Assembly: GCA_009911305.1 (NCBI GenBank)
Contig: QXXC01000029.1
Span: forward strand, 1-44,886
Direction of reading: 5' to 3'
Origin: Clostridiaceae bacterium
GTDB lineage: Bacteria > Bacillota > Clostridia > Lachnospirales > Lachnospiraceae
DNA length: 44,886 nucleotides
Shown here: positions 29,966-39,054 of the stretch, one piece after another
Position numbering within the stretch: the stretch's first letter is position 1
How the letters are laid out: each line of letters opens with the position of its first letter
The notes under the pieces: model-generated
Told to the model about the DNA's origin: nothing
Database searches by the model: none
Seen by the model: only the letters and a program-made list of their open reading frames with translations
Made by a program: the position numbers and the translations under genes

Positions 29966-31442
29966 TGCAATTGATTTAGACAAAATAGACATTCATACAG
30001 AGCCTCCCACAGAAGAACCGGCGCGTCAGTATTACTTTACGGCAAAATGCCGGGAGTGGGTTCGGGAGTTTGAACGGAAAAACGGACGTCGCCCGTTGGC
30101 GTATATCCAGACCTTTGGGTGCCAGATGAACGCGCACGATTCGGAGCGGCTGATGGGCGTGCTTCTGGCGGCCGGGTTTGCGAAGGGGGACGGGGAGGAC
30201 TCGGATTTTGTCCTTTATAATACGTGTACGGTCCGGGAGAATGCGAATCAGCGGGTATACGGCCGCCTGGGGCATCTAAACAGCTTAAAGAAAAAGAATC
30301 CGGACATGCTGATCGCCCTCTGCGGGTGTATGATGCAGGAGCCGCACGTGGTGGAACGGCTGAAGAAGAGCTACCGCCATGTGGACATTATTTTCGGGAC
30401 CCATAATATGTACAGGCTTGCCGAGCTCCTGGCCAGACGGGTGGAGGAGGCCTCCATGGTGATCGATGTCTGGGAGAATACGGGGGAGATTGTGGAGGCG
30501 CTTCCGGGGGATCGCAAGTTTCCGTTTAAATCCGGGGTGAATATTATGTTTGGCTGCAACAACTTTTGCAGCTACTGTATCGTTCCTTACGTGAGAGGGC
30601 GGGAGAGGAGCCGCGCGCCGGATGATATTGAGCGCGAGATCCGGGAGCTTGTAAAGGACGGCGTGGCAGAGGTCATGCTTCTGGGCCAGAATGTGAATTC
30701 CTACGGGAAGACGCTTACGCCGCCGGTCAGCTTTGCAGAGCTTCTGAAGCGGGTTGAGGGGATTGAGGGCCTTAAGCGGATCCGCTTTATGACGCCGCAC
30801 CCCAAGGATCTGTCGGACGAGCTGATTGAGGTGATGAGGCAGTCGGATACGATCTGCCGCCATATGCATCTGCCGCTCCAGTCCGGGAGCAGCCGGATCC
30901 TGAAACGGATGAACCGCAATTATACGAAAGAGCAGTACCTGGCTTTGACGGAGAAGCTTCGCCGGGCCATTCCTGATATATCGCTGACAACGGATATCAT
31001 TGTCGGCTTTCCGGGAGAGACGGAAGAGGACTTTGAGGAGACGCTGGATGTGGTGAGGAGGGCGCGCTTTGACAGCGCGTTTACCTTCATCTATTCCCGG
31101 CGGACGGGCACGGCGGCGGCCGCGATGGACGGACAGGTTCCGGAGGATGTGGTGAAGCGGCGGTTCGACCGCCTGCTGAGGGAGGTCCAGGAGATTTCCG
31201 CCCAGGTCTGCGGCCGGGATGTGCATACCGTGGGCAGGGTACTGGTCGAGGAGAGGGACAGCCATCTGGACGGATGGCTCACAGGACGCCTTTCCAATAA
31301 CACAATCGTTCATTTTGCCGGAGGGCAGGAGCTGATCGGGACGATCGTGGACGTATACCTGGAAGAATCCAGAGGCTTTTACTACATGGGTTCTTTGAGG
31401 GAAAATGAAATGGAGGTTACAGATCATGAAAAAGCATTATAG
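29946..31442 (+). CDS. miaB: tRNA-2-methylthio-N6-dimethylallyladenosine synthase MiaB
   Basis: 498 aa. UPF0004 domain with Cys59 (TFGCQMN), Cys94 (NTCTVREN) and Cys128 (CGCMMQE) for the auxiliary cluster; radical-SAM cysteines 204, 208 and 211 in GCNNFCSYCIVPYVRGRERS; C-terminal TRAM domain (about 425-490). It adds a methylthio group to i6A37 of tRNA, the product of MiaA encoded at 37997-38959. Either ATG 29946 or ATG 29958 may be used; neither has a strong site, which fits coupling to the preceding short ORF. The 3' end overlaps the next gene by 17 bp. Confidence 0.92.
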   Translation: MKRKMYNAIDLDKIDIHTEPPTEEPARQYYFTAKCREWVREFERKNGRRPLAYIQTFGCQMNAHDSERLMGVLLAAGFAKGDGEDSDFVLYNTCTVRENANQRVYGRLGHLNSLKKKNPDMLIALCGCMMQEPHVVERLKKSYRHVDIIFGTHNMYRLAELLARRVEEASMVIDVWENTGEIVEALPGDRKFPFKSGVNIMFGCNNFCSYCIVPYVRGRERSRAPDDIEREIRELVKDGVAEVMLLGQNVNSYGKTLTPPVSFAELLKRVEGIEGLKRIRFMTPHPKDLSDELIEVMRQSDTICRHMHLPLQSGSSRILKRMNRNYTKEQYLALTEKLRRAIPDISLTTDIIVGFPGETEEDFEETLDVVRRARFDSAFTFIYSRRTGTAAAAMDGQVPEDVVKRRFDRLLREVQEISAQVCGRDVHTVGRVLVEERDSHLDGWLTGRLSNNTIVHFAGGQELIGTIVDVYLEESRGFYYMGSLRENEMEVTDHEKAL

Positions 31443-32787
31443 GGGGCTGGCGATTGCACTGTCAGCCGCGATGATAGCCGGAAGCAGCTTTACAGCGTTT
31501 GCAGGGCCGGCTGACGAGGCGAACGGCGCGCAGCCGCCCCAGCAGAGCCAGAGCGAGAGCCCGGCGGGCAGCGCGGGTACGCAGGAGACGAACGACCAGC
31601 AGAACCAGCAGAACCAGCAGAACCAGGATCAGCAGGGTCAGCCGGCACAGCCGGAGCAGGGTCAGCCGGAGCAGCCGCCTGCGGAGCAGAACACGGCGAT
31701 CCACACCGCGGTGAATTATGCGTATGAAAGCCACGGCGATGTGACGGCGCTTTCCTTTAATCTGATGAATTTCCCGGGGATCGGCGGCGTTTCCTACCGC
31801 GCCTACACGAATACGGGCGGTTTCTTATGGTGGTATCATGACGGCCTTCCGACCGGTGTTCCGGGCGACGGGAGCTATGTGGAGGCGATCCAGCTCCAGC
31901 TCACCGGCGAGGCGGAGAAGCAGTTTGATATTTACTACAGTGTGACCTCCTCCGGACAGGGCAAGATGGGATACGCGAAGAACGGCGAGCTGGCCGGAAC
32001 AAAGGATATCGGCGAAAAGCTGACGTCTGTGGAGGTTGTGATGGTTCCCAAGGGGGGCGCGGCCCCGCAGAGCGGCGCGCCGAGATACCGTTCCAACGTT
32101 TCGGACCGCCTGACGCTGGCTGAGAATGCGACGATCCTGTTCAATGAGGACGGGACCGGCTACAACGGGTGGATGTCCCATGACCATGAGCGCTACTATT
32201 TTGTGGACGGTGTGGCGCTGACCGGCTGGCACTATGTAGACGGCCTGAAGTTCTATTTTGACTCCTGGGGACGCCTGGTTCAGGACGTGGACGCCCTGAT
32301 TGGAAAGCAGTCCAGCTACCTTCTGAAGGTGAATAAGACCCTGAACTGCTTAACCGTTTATGCAAAGGACGGGGACAACGGCTACATTATCCCTGTCAAG
32401 GCCATGCTGACATCCGTGGGCGACGACACGCCGATCGGAACCTTCAAGACGCCGGAGAAATACCGCTGGAGGCTGATGGTCAATGACACCTACACCCAGT
32501 ATGCGACGCGGATTACGCAGGGCTTCCTGCTTCACTCCATTACATATGAGCACACAAAGGAGGATTCCCTTCTGACCGTGGGCTACAACGGGCTCGGGGT
32601 GACGCGCTCTCTCGGCTGCGTGCGCCTGACATGCGGTAATTCCAAGTGGATCTACGACAACTGTGCGATTGGGACTTCGGTTCAGATCTATGAGGATCCG
32701 AACGTAGCGTCTCCGTTTGACAAGCCGGAGCTGATCCCGATTTCCGAGCAGCAGCGCTGGGATCCGACCGATCCGCTGTTCCAGTAA
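31426..32787 (+). CDS. Secreted L,D-transpeptidase with ChW-like and GW-type wall-binding parts
   Basis: 453 aa from ATG 31426 (GGAGG ten bases upstream). Signal peptide 1-26 ending TAFA. A Gln/Asn/Pro-rich linker follows (about 33-90), encoded by short tandem repeats. Residues about 97-210 look like a clostridial hydrophobic (ChW) repeat (GGFLWWYHDGLPTGVPGDGS), then a cell-wall-binding-type repeat (GWHYVDGLKFYFDSWGRLVQ). The YkuD catalytic domain fills about 290-430 with His in LLHSITYE and Cys398 in SLGCVRLT. It would form 3-3 cross-links or anchor proteins in the wall. A terminator follows. Confidence 0.85.
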   Translation: MKKHYRGLAIALSAAMIAGSSFTAFAGPADEANGAQPPQQSQSESPAGSAGTQETNDQQNQQNQQNQDQQGQPAQPEQGQPEQPPAEQNTAIHTAVNYAYESHGDVTALSFNLMNFPGIGGVSYRAYTNTGGFLWWYHDGLPTGVPGDGSYVEAIQLQLTGEAEKQFDIYYSVTSSGQGKMGYAKNGELAGTKDIGEKLTSVEVVMVPKGGAAPQSGAPRYRSNVSDRLTLAENATILFNEDGTGYNGWMSHDHERYYFVDGVALTGWHYVDGLKFYFDSWGRLVQDVDALIGKQSSYLLKVNKTLNCLTVYAKDGDNGYIIPVKAMLTSVGDDTPIGTFKTPEKYRWRLMVNDTYTQYATRITQGFLLHSITYEHTKEDSLLTVGYNGLGVTRSLGCVRLTCGNSKWIYDNCAIGTSVQIYEDPNVASPFDKPELIPISEQQRWDPTDPLFQ

Positions 32788-32795
32788 ATATGTGC

Positions 32796-32839
32796 GATCC
32801 GTCATGGAACATGGTTTCATGGCGGATCATCCGTTTTTT
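32796..32839 (+). terminator. Intrinsic terminator of the L,D-transpeptidase gene
   Basis: GATCCGTCATG (32796-32806) pairs with CATGGCGGATC (32818-32828), 11 pairs with one G-U, then six T at 32834-32839. Confidence 0.75.
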
Positions 32840-32894
32840 GTCCGCATCCTGAAACGGCGTGCGGACGGCAAAAAAGTATGGCTGCGAGATAAGG

Positions 32895-32965
32895 AACTGT
32901 CAGAAAATAACTTGTGCAGACGGAGGTTCAGATGCGCCGGATGTACAAGTTATTTTCTGACAGTT
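32895..32965. repeat. 24-bp inverted repeat, MITE-like hairpin
   Basis: AACTGTCAGAAAATAACTTG begins the left arm (32895-32918); the right arm (32942-32965) is its reverse complement over 24 bp with one mismatch; the loop is 23 nt. The arms are too long and AT-rich for a simple terminator and no T-run follows directly. It may be a small non-autonomous mobile element or a repeated palindrome. Confidence 0.65.
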
Positions 32966-32971
32966 TCTGAC

Positions 32972-33003
32972 GCGTGCGTGCCGTTTCAGGCGCGCCTTTT
33001 TTT
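32972..33003 (+). terminator. Terminator-like hairpin ahead of mutS
   Basis: GCGTGCC (about 32976-32982) pairs with GGCGCGC (32989-32995) with one G-U, followed by C and seven T. It stands 50 bp before the mutS start, so mutS needs a promoter inside or just after it, or reads through. Confidence 0.55.
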
Positions 33004-33054
33004 GAACGCTGTTTTCTGATAATTCCTGATATGTATGAAGAGAGGTAAAATGCG

Positions 33055-35709
33055 GTGCTTTCACCAATGATGACACACTATCTGGATACGAAAAAGGAGT
33101 ATCCGGACTGTATCCTGTTTTACAGGCTGGGCGATTTTTATGAAATGTTCTTTGAGGACGCGAAAACGGTGTCCCGGGAGCTGGAGCTTACACTGACCGG
33201 AAAGGACTGCGGGCTTGAGGAGCGCGCGCCGATGTGCGGCGTTCCCTATCACGCGGTGGAGGGATATTTAAACCGCCTGGTCAAAAAGGGCTATAAGGTG
33301 GCCATTGCGGAGCAGATGGAGGATCCGAAGGCGGCAAAGGGCCTGGTAAAGAGGGAGGTCATCCGCGTCGTGACGCCCGGGACGCTCACGAATTCCCAGG
33401 TGCTGGAGGAGACGAAGAACAATTATCTGATGGGCGTTGTGTACATGGATAATGTGTTCGGCCTTTCGGCGGTGGATGTCAGCACCGGCGATTTTCTGGT
33501 GACAGAGGTCAAATCCGAGCGGGCGCTCATGGATGAGATTTTTAAATTCAGCCCGCCGGAGCTCGTCTGCAATGAGGCGTTCTGTATGTCCGGCATTGAT
33601 TTCGGGGAGCTGAAGGAACGGCTGGGGATCGTGATCTCCTCGCTGGAGAGCCGCTTTTTCTCGGACGAGGGCTGCCGCGGGCTTTTGAAGGAACATTTCC
33701 ATGTCCATCACCTCGACGGGCTGGGCCTGGGCGATTACGGGATCGGCGCGATCGCGGCGGGGGCGGCGCTTAAGTACCTCTATGAGACGCAGAAAAACAG
33801 CCTCGCCCATATCACGCGCATTTCCCCGTATATGGCCGGGCAGTTTATGATGCTTGATGTTTCCACGCGCCGGAATCTGGAGCTTTTGGAGACGCTGCGG
33901 GAAAAGCAGAAGAGGGGAACGCTTCTGTGGGTGCTGGACCGGACGAAGACGGCCATGGGGGCCAGGCTGCTTCGCAGCTTTATCGAGCAGCCCCTGGTGG
34001 ACCGGGAGGAGATTGTCCTGCGCCAGAATGCCGTGGAAGAGCTGAACATGAATTACATTTCCCGGGAGGAGATCTGCGAATATTTACATCCCATCTATGA
34101 TCTGGAGCGCCTCATGGGGCGGATCAGCTATAAGACGGCGGGGCCGAGGGATCTCGTCGCCTTCTGCCGTTCGGTGGAGATGCTCCCGCACATCAAGCGC
34201 CTTTTGCAGGAGTTTTCCGGCGGGCTCTTAAGGCGGATCGAGGAGGCGCTCGATCCGCTGACGGATTTGCGGGAGCTGATCGCCGCGGCCATCGAGGAGG
34301 AACCGCCGCTCTCCGTGCGCGAGGGAGGCATGATCCGCGAGGGCTATAACGAGGAGGCGGATCAGCTGCGCCAGGCAAAGACCGAGGGCAAGGGGTGGCT
34401 GGCCGAGCTGGAACGCGAAGAGCGGGAAAAGACGGGCATCAAAAACTTAAAGATCAAGTTCAATAAGGTGTTCGGCTACTATTTTGAGGTGACGAACTCC
34501 TTTAAGGACATGGTTCCCGATTATTTTGTGCGCAGGCAGACGCTGACGAATGCGGAGCGCTATACCACGGACCGCTTAAAAAAGCTGGAGGACTTAATCC
34601 TGGGGGCGGAGGACAAGCTGTTTGCCCTGGAGTATGATCTCTTCTGCCAGGTGCGCGATACAGTGGCCGGGGAGGTAAAACGCATCCAGAAAAGCGCCAG
34701 GGCCATTGCCATGACGGATGTCCTGGCCTCGCTCTCGTCTGTATCGACCCGTTATAATTACGTCAAGCCCCACATCAATGAAAAGGGAGTGATCCGCATC
34801 AAAAACGGCCGTCACCCGGTTGTGGAGCGGATGATGGGCAGCGATTCGTTTGTGCCGAATGATACGGTTCTGGATAACGGGAAGAACCGGATTTCGATCA
34901 TTACCGGCCCCAATATGGCCGGAAAATCCACCTACATGCGCCAGACGGCCCTGATTGCGCTGATGGCCCACATCGGCAGCTTCGTGCCGGCCGAGGAGGC
35001 GGATATCGGCCTGTGCGACCGGATCTTTACGAGAGTCGGGGCTTCGGATGATCTCGCCAGCGGCCAGAGCACGTTTATGGTGGAAATGACCGAGGTGGCC
35101 AATATTCTTCGCAATGCCACGAAAAACAGCCTTCTCATCCTGGATGAGATCGGGCGCGGGACGAGCACCTTTGACGGGCTTTCCATTGCCTGGGCTGTGG
35201 TGGAGTATATCAGCAATGCCAAGATTCTGGGGGCCAAGACGCTTTTTGCCACCCATTACCATGAACTGACGGAGCTGGAGGGCGCGCTTCCCGGGGTGAA
35301 TAACTACTGCATCGCGGTCAAGGAGCAGGGGGAAAATATTGTGTTCCTGCGCAAGATTGTGAAGGGCGGCGCGGATAAGAGCTACGGCATCCAGGTGGCC
35401 CGGCTGGCCGGCGTCCCGGAACCGGTGATCGGGCGGGCGCGGGAGCTGGTGCAGGAATTGAGCGATGCGGATATTACCGTGCGCGCCAGGGAGCTCGCGC
35501 AGGGGGCCTCCCAGCAGCAGGGAAAGCGGCGCGTGGCGAAGGCGGATGAGCTGGAGCTAAAGCAGATGAGCATGTTTGACACCGTGAGCGAGCAGGAGAT
35601 TATTAAGGAGATCCTGGAGCTGGAGCTGAACCGGATGTCGCCGATCGATGCGCTGAATGTGCTGGATAAGCTGCAGGCGAGGCTCCGGAACCGGTGGATG
35701 AACGGGTGA
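33055..35709 (+). CDS. mutS: DNA mismatch repair protein MutS
   Basis: 884 aa from GTG 33055, ten bases after AGAGG. The mismatch-recognition motif FYRLGDFYEMFFEDA (Phe-x-Glu) is near residue 22-36; Walker A GPNMAGKST at 618-626; then STFMVEMTEVANIL and DEIGRGTSTFDG. It detects mispairs and recruits MutL, whose gene follows 92 bp later. Length is normal for MutS1. No truncation. Confidence 0.95.
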   Translation: MLSPMMTHYLDTKKEYPDCILFYRLGDFYEMFFEDAKTVSRELELTLTGKDCGLEERAPMCGVPYHAVEGYLNRLVKKGYKVAIAEQMEDPKAAKGLVKREVIRVVTPGTLTNSQVLEETKNNYLMGVVYMDNVFGLSAVDVSTGDFLVTEVKSERALMDEIFKFSPPELVCNEAFCMSGIDFGELKERLGIVISSLESRFFSDEGCRGLLKEHFHVHHLDGLGLGDYGIGAIAAGAALKYLYETQKNSLAHITRISPYMAGQFMMLDVSTRRNLELLETLREKQKRGTLLWVLDRTKTAMGARLLRSFIEQPLVDREEIVLRQNAVEELNMNYISREEICEYLHPIYDLERLMGRISYKTAGPRDLVAFCRSVEMLPHIKRLLQEFSGGLLRRIEEALDPLTDLRELIAAAIEEEPPLSVREGGMIREGYNEEADQLRQAKTEGKGWLAELEREEREKTGIKNLKIKFNKVFGYYFEVTNSFKDMVPDYFVRRQTLTNAERYTTDRLKKLEDLILGAEDKLFALEYDLFCQVRDTVAGEVKRIQKSARAIAMTDVLASLSSVSTRYNYVKPHINEKGVIRIKNGRHPVVERMMGSDSFVPNDTVLDNGKNRISIITGPNMAGKSTYMRQTALIALMAHIGSFVPAEEADIGLCDRIFTRVGASDDLASGQSTFMVEMTEVANILRNATKNSLLILDEIGRGTSTFDGLSIAWAVVEYISNAKILGAKTLFATHYHELTELEGALPGVNNYCIAVKEQGENIVFLRKIVKGGADKSYGIQVARLAGVPEPVIGRARELVQELSDADITVRARELAQGASQQQGKRRVAKADELELKQMSMFDTVSEQEIIKEILELELNRMSPIDALNVLDKLQARLRNRWMNG

Positions 35710-35801
35710 GGCCGGGAGTTATGCAGTTTGGGAATCTTCGCCGCAGAGGCGGGCGCAGGGAGGCTTTGGGAGTACACAGCTAAATGTAAGGAGGGGAATG
35801 C

Positions 35802-37910
35802 ATGGCGAATATCCAGGTGTTGGATCAGAATACCATTAACCAGATTGCGGCCGGAGAGGTGATTGAACGGCCGTCGTCTGTGGTCAAGGAGCTTCTGGAG
35901 AATGCGATTGACGCAAAGGCTACGGCGGTAACGGTTGAGATCCGGGACGGGGGGCTTTCGATGATCCGGGTGACGGATAACGGCTGCGGGATCCCGAAGG
36001 AGGAGATCGCTCTGGCCTTTAAGCGCCATGCGACCAGTAAGATACGGACCGTGGAGGATCTGTTCAGCGTGGCCTCCCTGGGGTTTCGCGGGGAGGCGCT
36101 TTCGAGCATTGCCTCTGTGGCCAGGGTGGAGCTGATTACAAAGACAGGGGGCTCGATTTCCGGCTCCCGCTATCGGATAGAGGGCGGGGAGGAGCTGGGG
36201 CTGGAGGAGATCGGAGCGCCGGAGGGGACGACGTTTATTGCGCGGGATCTGTTTTATAATACGCCTGCTCGGAGGAAGTTTTTAAAAACCCCCATGACCG
36301 AGGGCGCGCATGTGGCGGATCTCGTGGAAAAGCTGGCGCTTTCGCATCCGGAGATCTCGATCCGGTATATTCAGAATAACCAGAGTAAGCTGCACACGTC
36401 AGGGAACCATCGCCTGCAGGATATCATTTACACGGTGTTCGGGCGGGAGATTGCGGGGAATCTTGTGCCCGTGGAGGCAGGAGCGCCGCCGGTGAGCGTG
36501 TCAGGGTATATCGGCAAACCGCTGATCGCCAGGGGAAACCGGAATTTTGAGAATTATTTTATCAATGGGCGGTATATTAAGAGCAGTATAATCAACAAGG
36601 CCATTGAGGAGGCGTATAAGCCGTATATGATGCAGCATAAGTATCCGTTTACGATGCTGCAGTTTACAATTGATCAGAGTTTTCTGGATGTGAATGTCCA
36701 CCCGGCCAAGATGGAGCTGCGCTTTCGGGACGGGGAAATGATATACCGGATGGTATACCACAGTCTGTCCATGGCGCTCTCCAAGCGCGAGCTGATACCA
36801 AAGGTCAGCCTGCCGCCGGTGTCGGGCAGCGCCAGACAGGCCGGCGCGGGAGGAAGCGCAGGCGAGGGAGCACAGGCGCGGGCCGGCGCGGGGACAGGAG
36901 GAGACAGGGGCGGCGCAGCGCAGGCGGCTGCGGGGATTCGCTCATGCGCCGGAGACGAAACAAGCGGCTGCGGGGGCGCGGATGCCGGAGGCGGGCGGCC
37001 TGTGTTAAAGGAAGTGCGGGTAAAGGGACAGGTCCCGCGCGGGCCCCGGCCGGAGCCGTTTGAGACGAACCGGCTGAGGCAGCAGGGCCTGGCCGGCGCG
37101 GCGGCGGTGGTCCGGGAGGAGGACGCGCCTTACGGGGGAGGCGGGCGGCCGCTGAGGGAGACGGCGGCCGGGACAGCGTGTTCCGGGTCTTCCCGGGACG
37201 GGGAGACGGCGGCAAAGGAGGCCGTAAAAGAGGCGGCGGAGGCGGGAAAACGGGAAATGGAAGCGTCCGCTGTGCCCGAAAAGCCAAAGCAGCTTGATCT
37301 GTTTGAGGAAAAGCTTCTGTCTGAGAGCGCCCGTGCGCGGCATGTCCTTTTGGGCCAGCTTTTTGACACGTACTGGCTGGTACAGTTTGAGGACAGCCTG
37401 TACATCATTGATCAGCACGCGGCGCACGAGAAGGTTTTGTATGAAAGAACGATGAAATCCCTGAAAACGAGGGAGTATACCTCGCAGATGGTGGTTCCGC
37501 CCATTATTCTGACTTTAAACAGCGGCGAGGAGCTGCTTCTACGGCAGCACGGGGAGGTTTTTGCATCCATGGGCTTTGAGATAGAGCCCTTTGGCGGGAA
37601 AGAGTACGCGGTGCGGGCCGTTCCGGCCAATCTCTTTTCCATTGCCAAACAGGATCTGCTCATGGAAATGATAGACGGGCTGGCGGACGGCCCGGCCGGC
37701 GGGACGCCGGATCTGATCCGCGAACGGATCGCCTCCATGTCGTGCAGGGCGGCTGTCAAGGGAAACCATGCGATGTCAGCGGCGGAGGCAAATTTCCTGA
37801 TCGACGAGCTTCTGACACTGGAGAACCCGTATGCGTGCCCGCATGGGCGGCCGACGATCATTGCCATGAGCAAACGCGAGCTGGAGAAGAAATTTAAAAG
37901 GATACTGTGA
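35802..37910 (+). CDS. mutL: DNA mismatch repair protein MutL with long Gly/Ala-rich linker
   Basis: 702 aa. GHKL ATPase N-terminal part (about 1-330) with IAAGEVIERPSSVVKELLEN, DNGCGIP and GFRGEALSSI; C-terminal endonuclease/dimer domain (about 515-700) with DQHAAHEKVLYE and CPHGRPT, so the metal-dependent nicking motif is present, as in species without MutH. Between them, about 345-500, lies a low-complexity Gly/Ala/Arg linker encoded by very GC-rich DNA. A GGAGGGG site precedes the ATG. Confidence 0.95.
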   Translation: MANIQVLDQNTINQIAAGEVIERPSSVVKELLENAIDAKATAVTVEIRDGGLSMIRVTDNGCGIPKEEIALAFKRHATSKIRTVEDLFSVASLGFRGEALSSIASVARVELITKTGGSISGSRYRIEGGEELGLEEIGAPEGTTFIARDLFYNTPARRKFLKTPMTEGAHVADLVEKLALSHPEISIRYIQNNQSKLHTSGNHRLQDIIYTVFGREIAGNLVPVEAGAPPVSVSGYIGKPLIARGNRNFENYFINGRYIKSSIINKAIEEAYKPYMMQHKYPFTMLQFTIDQSFLDVNVHPAKMELRFRDGEMIYRMVYHSLSMALSKRELIPKVSLPPVSGSARQAGAGGSAGEGAQARAGAGTGGDRGGAAQAAAGIRSCAGDETSGCGGADAGGGRPVLKEVRVKGQVPRGPRPEPFETNRLRQQGLAGAAAVVREEDAPYGGGGRPLRETAAGTACSGSSRDGETAAKEAVKEAAEAGKREMEASAVPEKPKQLDLFEEKLLSESARARHVLLGQLFDTYWLVQFEDSLYIIDQHAAHEKVLYERTMKSLKTREYTSQMVVPPIILTLNSGEELLLRQHGEVFASMGFEIEPFGGKEYAVRAVPANLFSIAKQDLLMEMIDGLADGPAGGTPDLIRERIASMSCRAAVKGNHAMSAAEANFLIDELLTLENPYACPHGRPTIIAMSKRELEKKFKRIL

Positions 37911-37996
37911 GACTGCGATGACAGAAAACGCCGTGCAGCGTTTCTTTACGGCGCGGCTGTCGGAGCGAATATGTGCTCAGAAAGGAGCTTTAAGGC

Positions 37997-38959
37997 ATGT
38001 CCCGGATGAATGAACAAAAGCAGCGTCTGATTATTGTGACAGGGCCCACCGCTGTGGGAAAGACGGCCCTGTCGGTTGCGCTCGCCAAGCGCCTGGGCGG
38101 GGAGATCATCAGCGCTGATTCCATGCAGGTGTACCGCCATATGGATATCGGTTCCGCGAAAGCGTCCGCTGAGGAGATGGGCGGGGTGAAACATCATTTG
38201 ATCGATATTCTGGAGCCGTCTGAGGAATTTAATGTCGCCCGTTTCAAACAGCTCGCCGGGGAGGCGGTAAGGGATATCGCCTCCAGAGGCGCGGTCCCCA
38301 TCGTGGCCGGAGGCGCCGGATTTTATATCCAGGCATTGCTCTACGATATTGATTTTACCCGGACAAAGGAGGATCCCGCATTCCGGCGGGAGATGGAGGA
38401 AAAAGCCAGGAGAGAGGGGCCTGAGGCGCTTCACGATCTGCTGCGCGGGGCGGATCCCCGGGCTGCGGAGGCGATCCATGCCAATAATGTAAAGCGCGTG
38501 ATCCGCGCCCTGGAATTCAACCGGCAGACGGGCCTGCGGATTTCGGATCACAATGAGGCGGAGCGGCAGAAGGAACCGGCGTTTGACAGCTATTATTATG
38601 TTCTCACAACCGATCGCCCCGCGCTCTATGCGCGGATTGACCGCCGCGTGGATCAGATGATGGAGCAGGGGCTGGTCGGGGAGGTCGAGCGCCTGCGCGC
38701 CATGGGCTGCTGCCGGGATATGGTTTCCATGCAGGGGCTTGGATATAAGGAAATTCTTTCGTACCTGGACGGGGAGATATGCCTTGACGAAGCGGTGCGG
38801 ATCATAAAGCGCGACACAAGGCATTTTGCCAAGCGCCAGCTCACATGGTTTAAGAGGGAGAGAGAGGTTCGCTGGCTGAATCTTGCGGATTTCGGAAACA
38901 GTCTGGAGCGGGTGGCGGAGCATGTAATGGACGAACTGGAGTCCCTTATATTTCCCTGA
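37997..38959 (+). CDS. miaA: tRNA dimethylallyltransferase MiaA
   Basis: 320 aa. P-loop GPTAVGKT at 16-23, then SADSMQVYRHMDIGSAK, HHLIDILEP and a C-terminal RDTRHFAKRQLTWFKRE, all diagnostic. It transfers dimethylallyl to A37 of tRNAs reading UNN codons, making the substrate for MiaB. The order mutS-mutL-miaA is common in Bacillota. AAAGGAG precedes the start. Confidence 0.94.
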   Translation: MSRMNEQKQRLIIVTGPTAVGKTALSVALAKRLGGEIISADSMQVYRHMDIGSAKASAEEMGGVKHHLIDILEPSEEFNVARFKQLAGEAVRDIASRGAVPIVAGGAGFYIQALLYDIDFTRTKEDPAFRREMEEKARREGPEALHDLLRGADPRAAEAIHANNVKRVIRALEFNRQTGLRISDHNEAERQKEPAFDSYYYVLTTDRPALYARIDRRVDQMMEQGLVGEVERLRAMGCCRDMVSMQGLGYKEILSYLDGEICLDEAVRIIKRDTRHFAKRQLTWFKREREVRWLNLADFGNSLERVAEHVMDELESLIFP

Positions 38960-39054
38960 AACCCGCCGATATTCCAACTGGAGTTTATGCATGCGCGGGA
39001 AAGGCGGGGACATGCCTGCCGGGCGGTGCGTTTATAAAAAGAGGAGAGATTTGT

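Noticed and set aside
30285..31427. 380-codon minus-strand frame opposite miaB
   Set aside because: It is the antisense of a conserved gene; the length reflects codon bias of a GC-rich gene.
31590..31690. Short tandem repeats (AACCAGCAG type) as a regulatory or CRISPR repeat
   Set aside because: They encode the Gln/Asn/Pro-rich linker of the L,D-transpeptidase in frame; low-complexity linkers of this kind are common.
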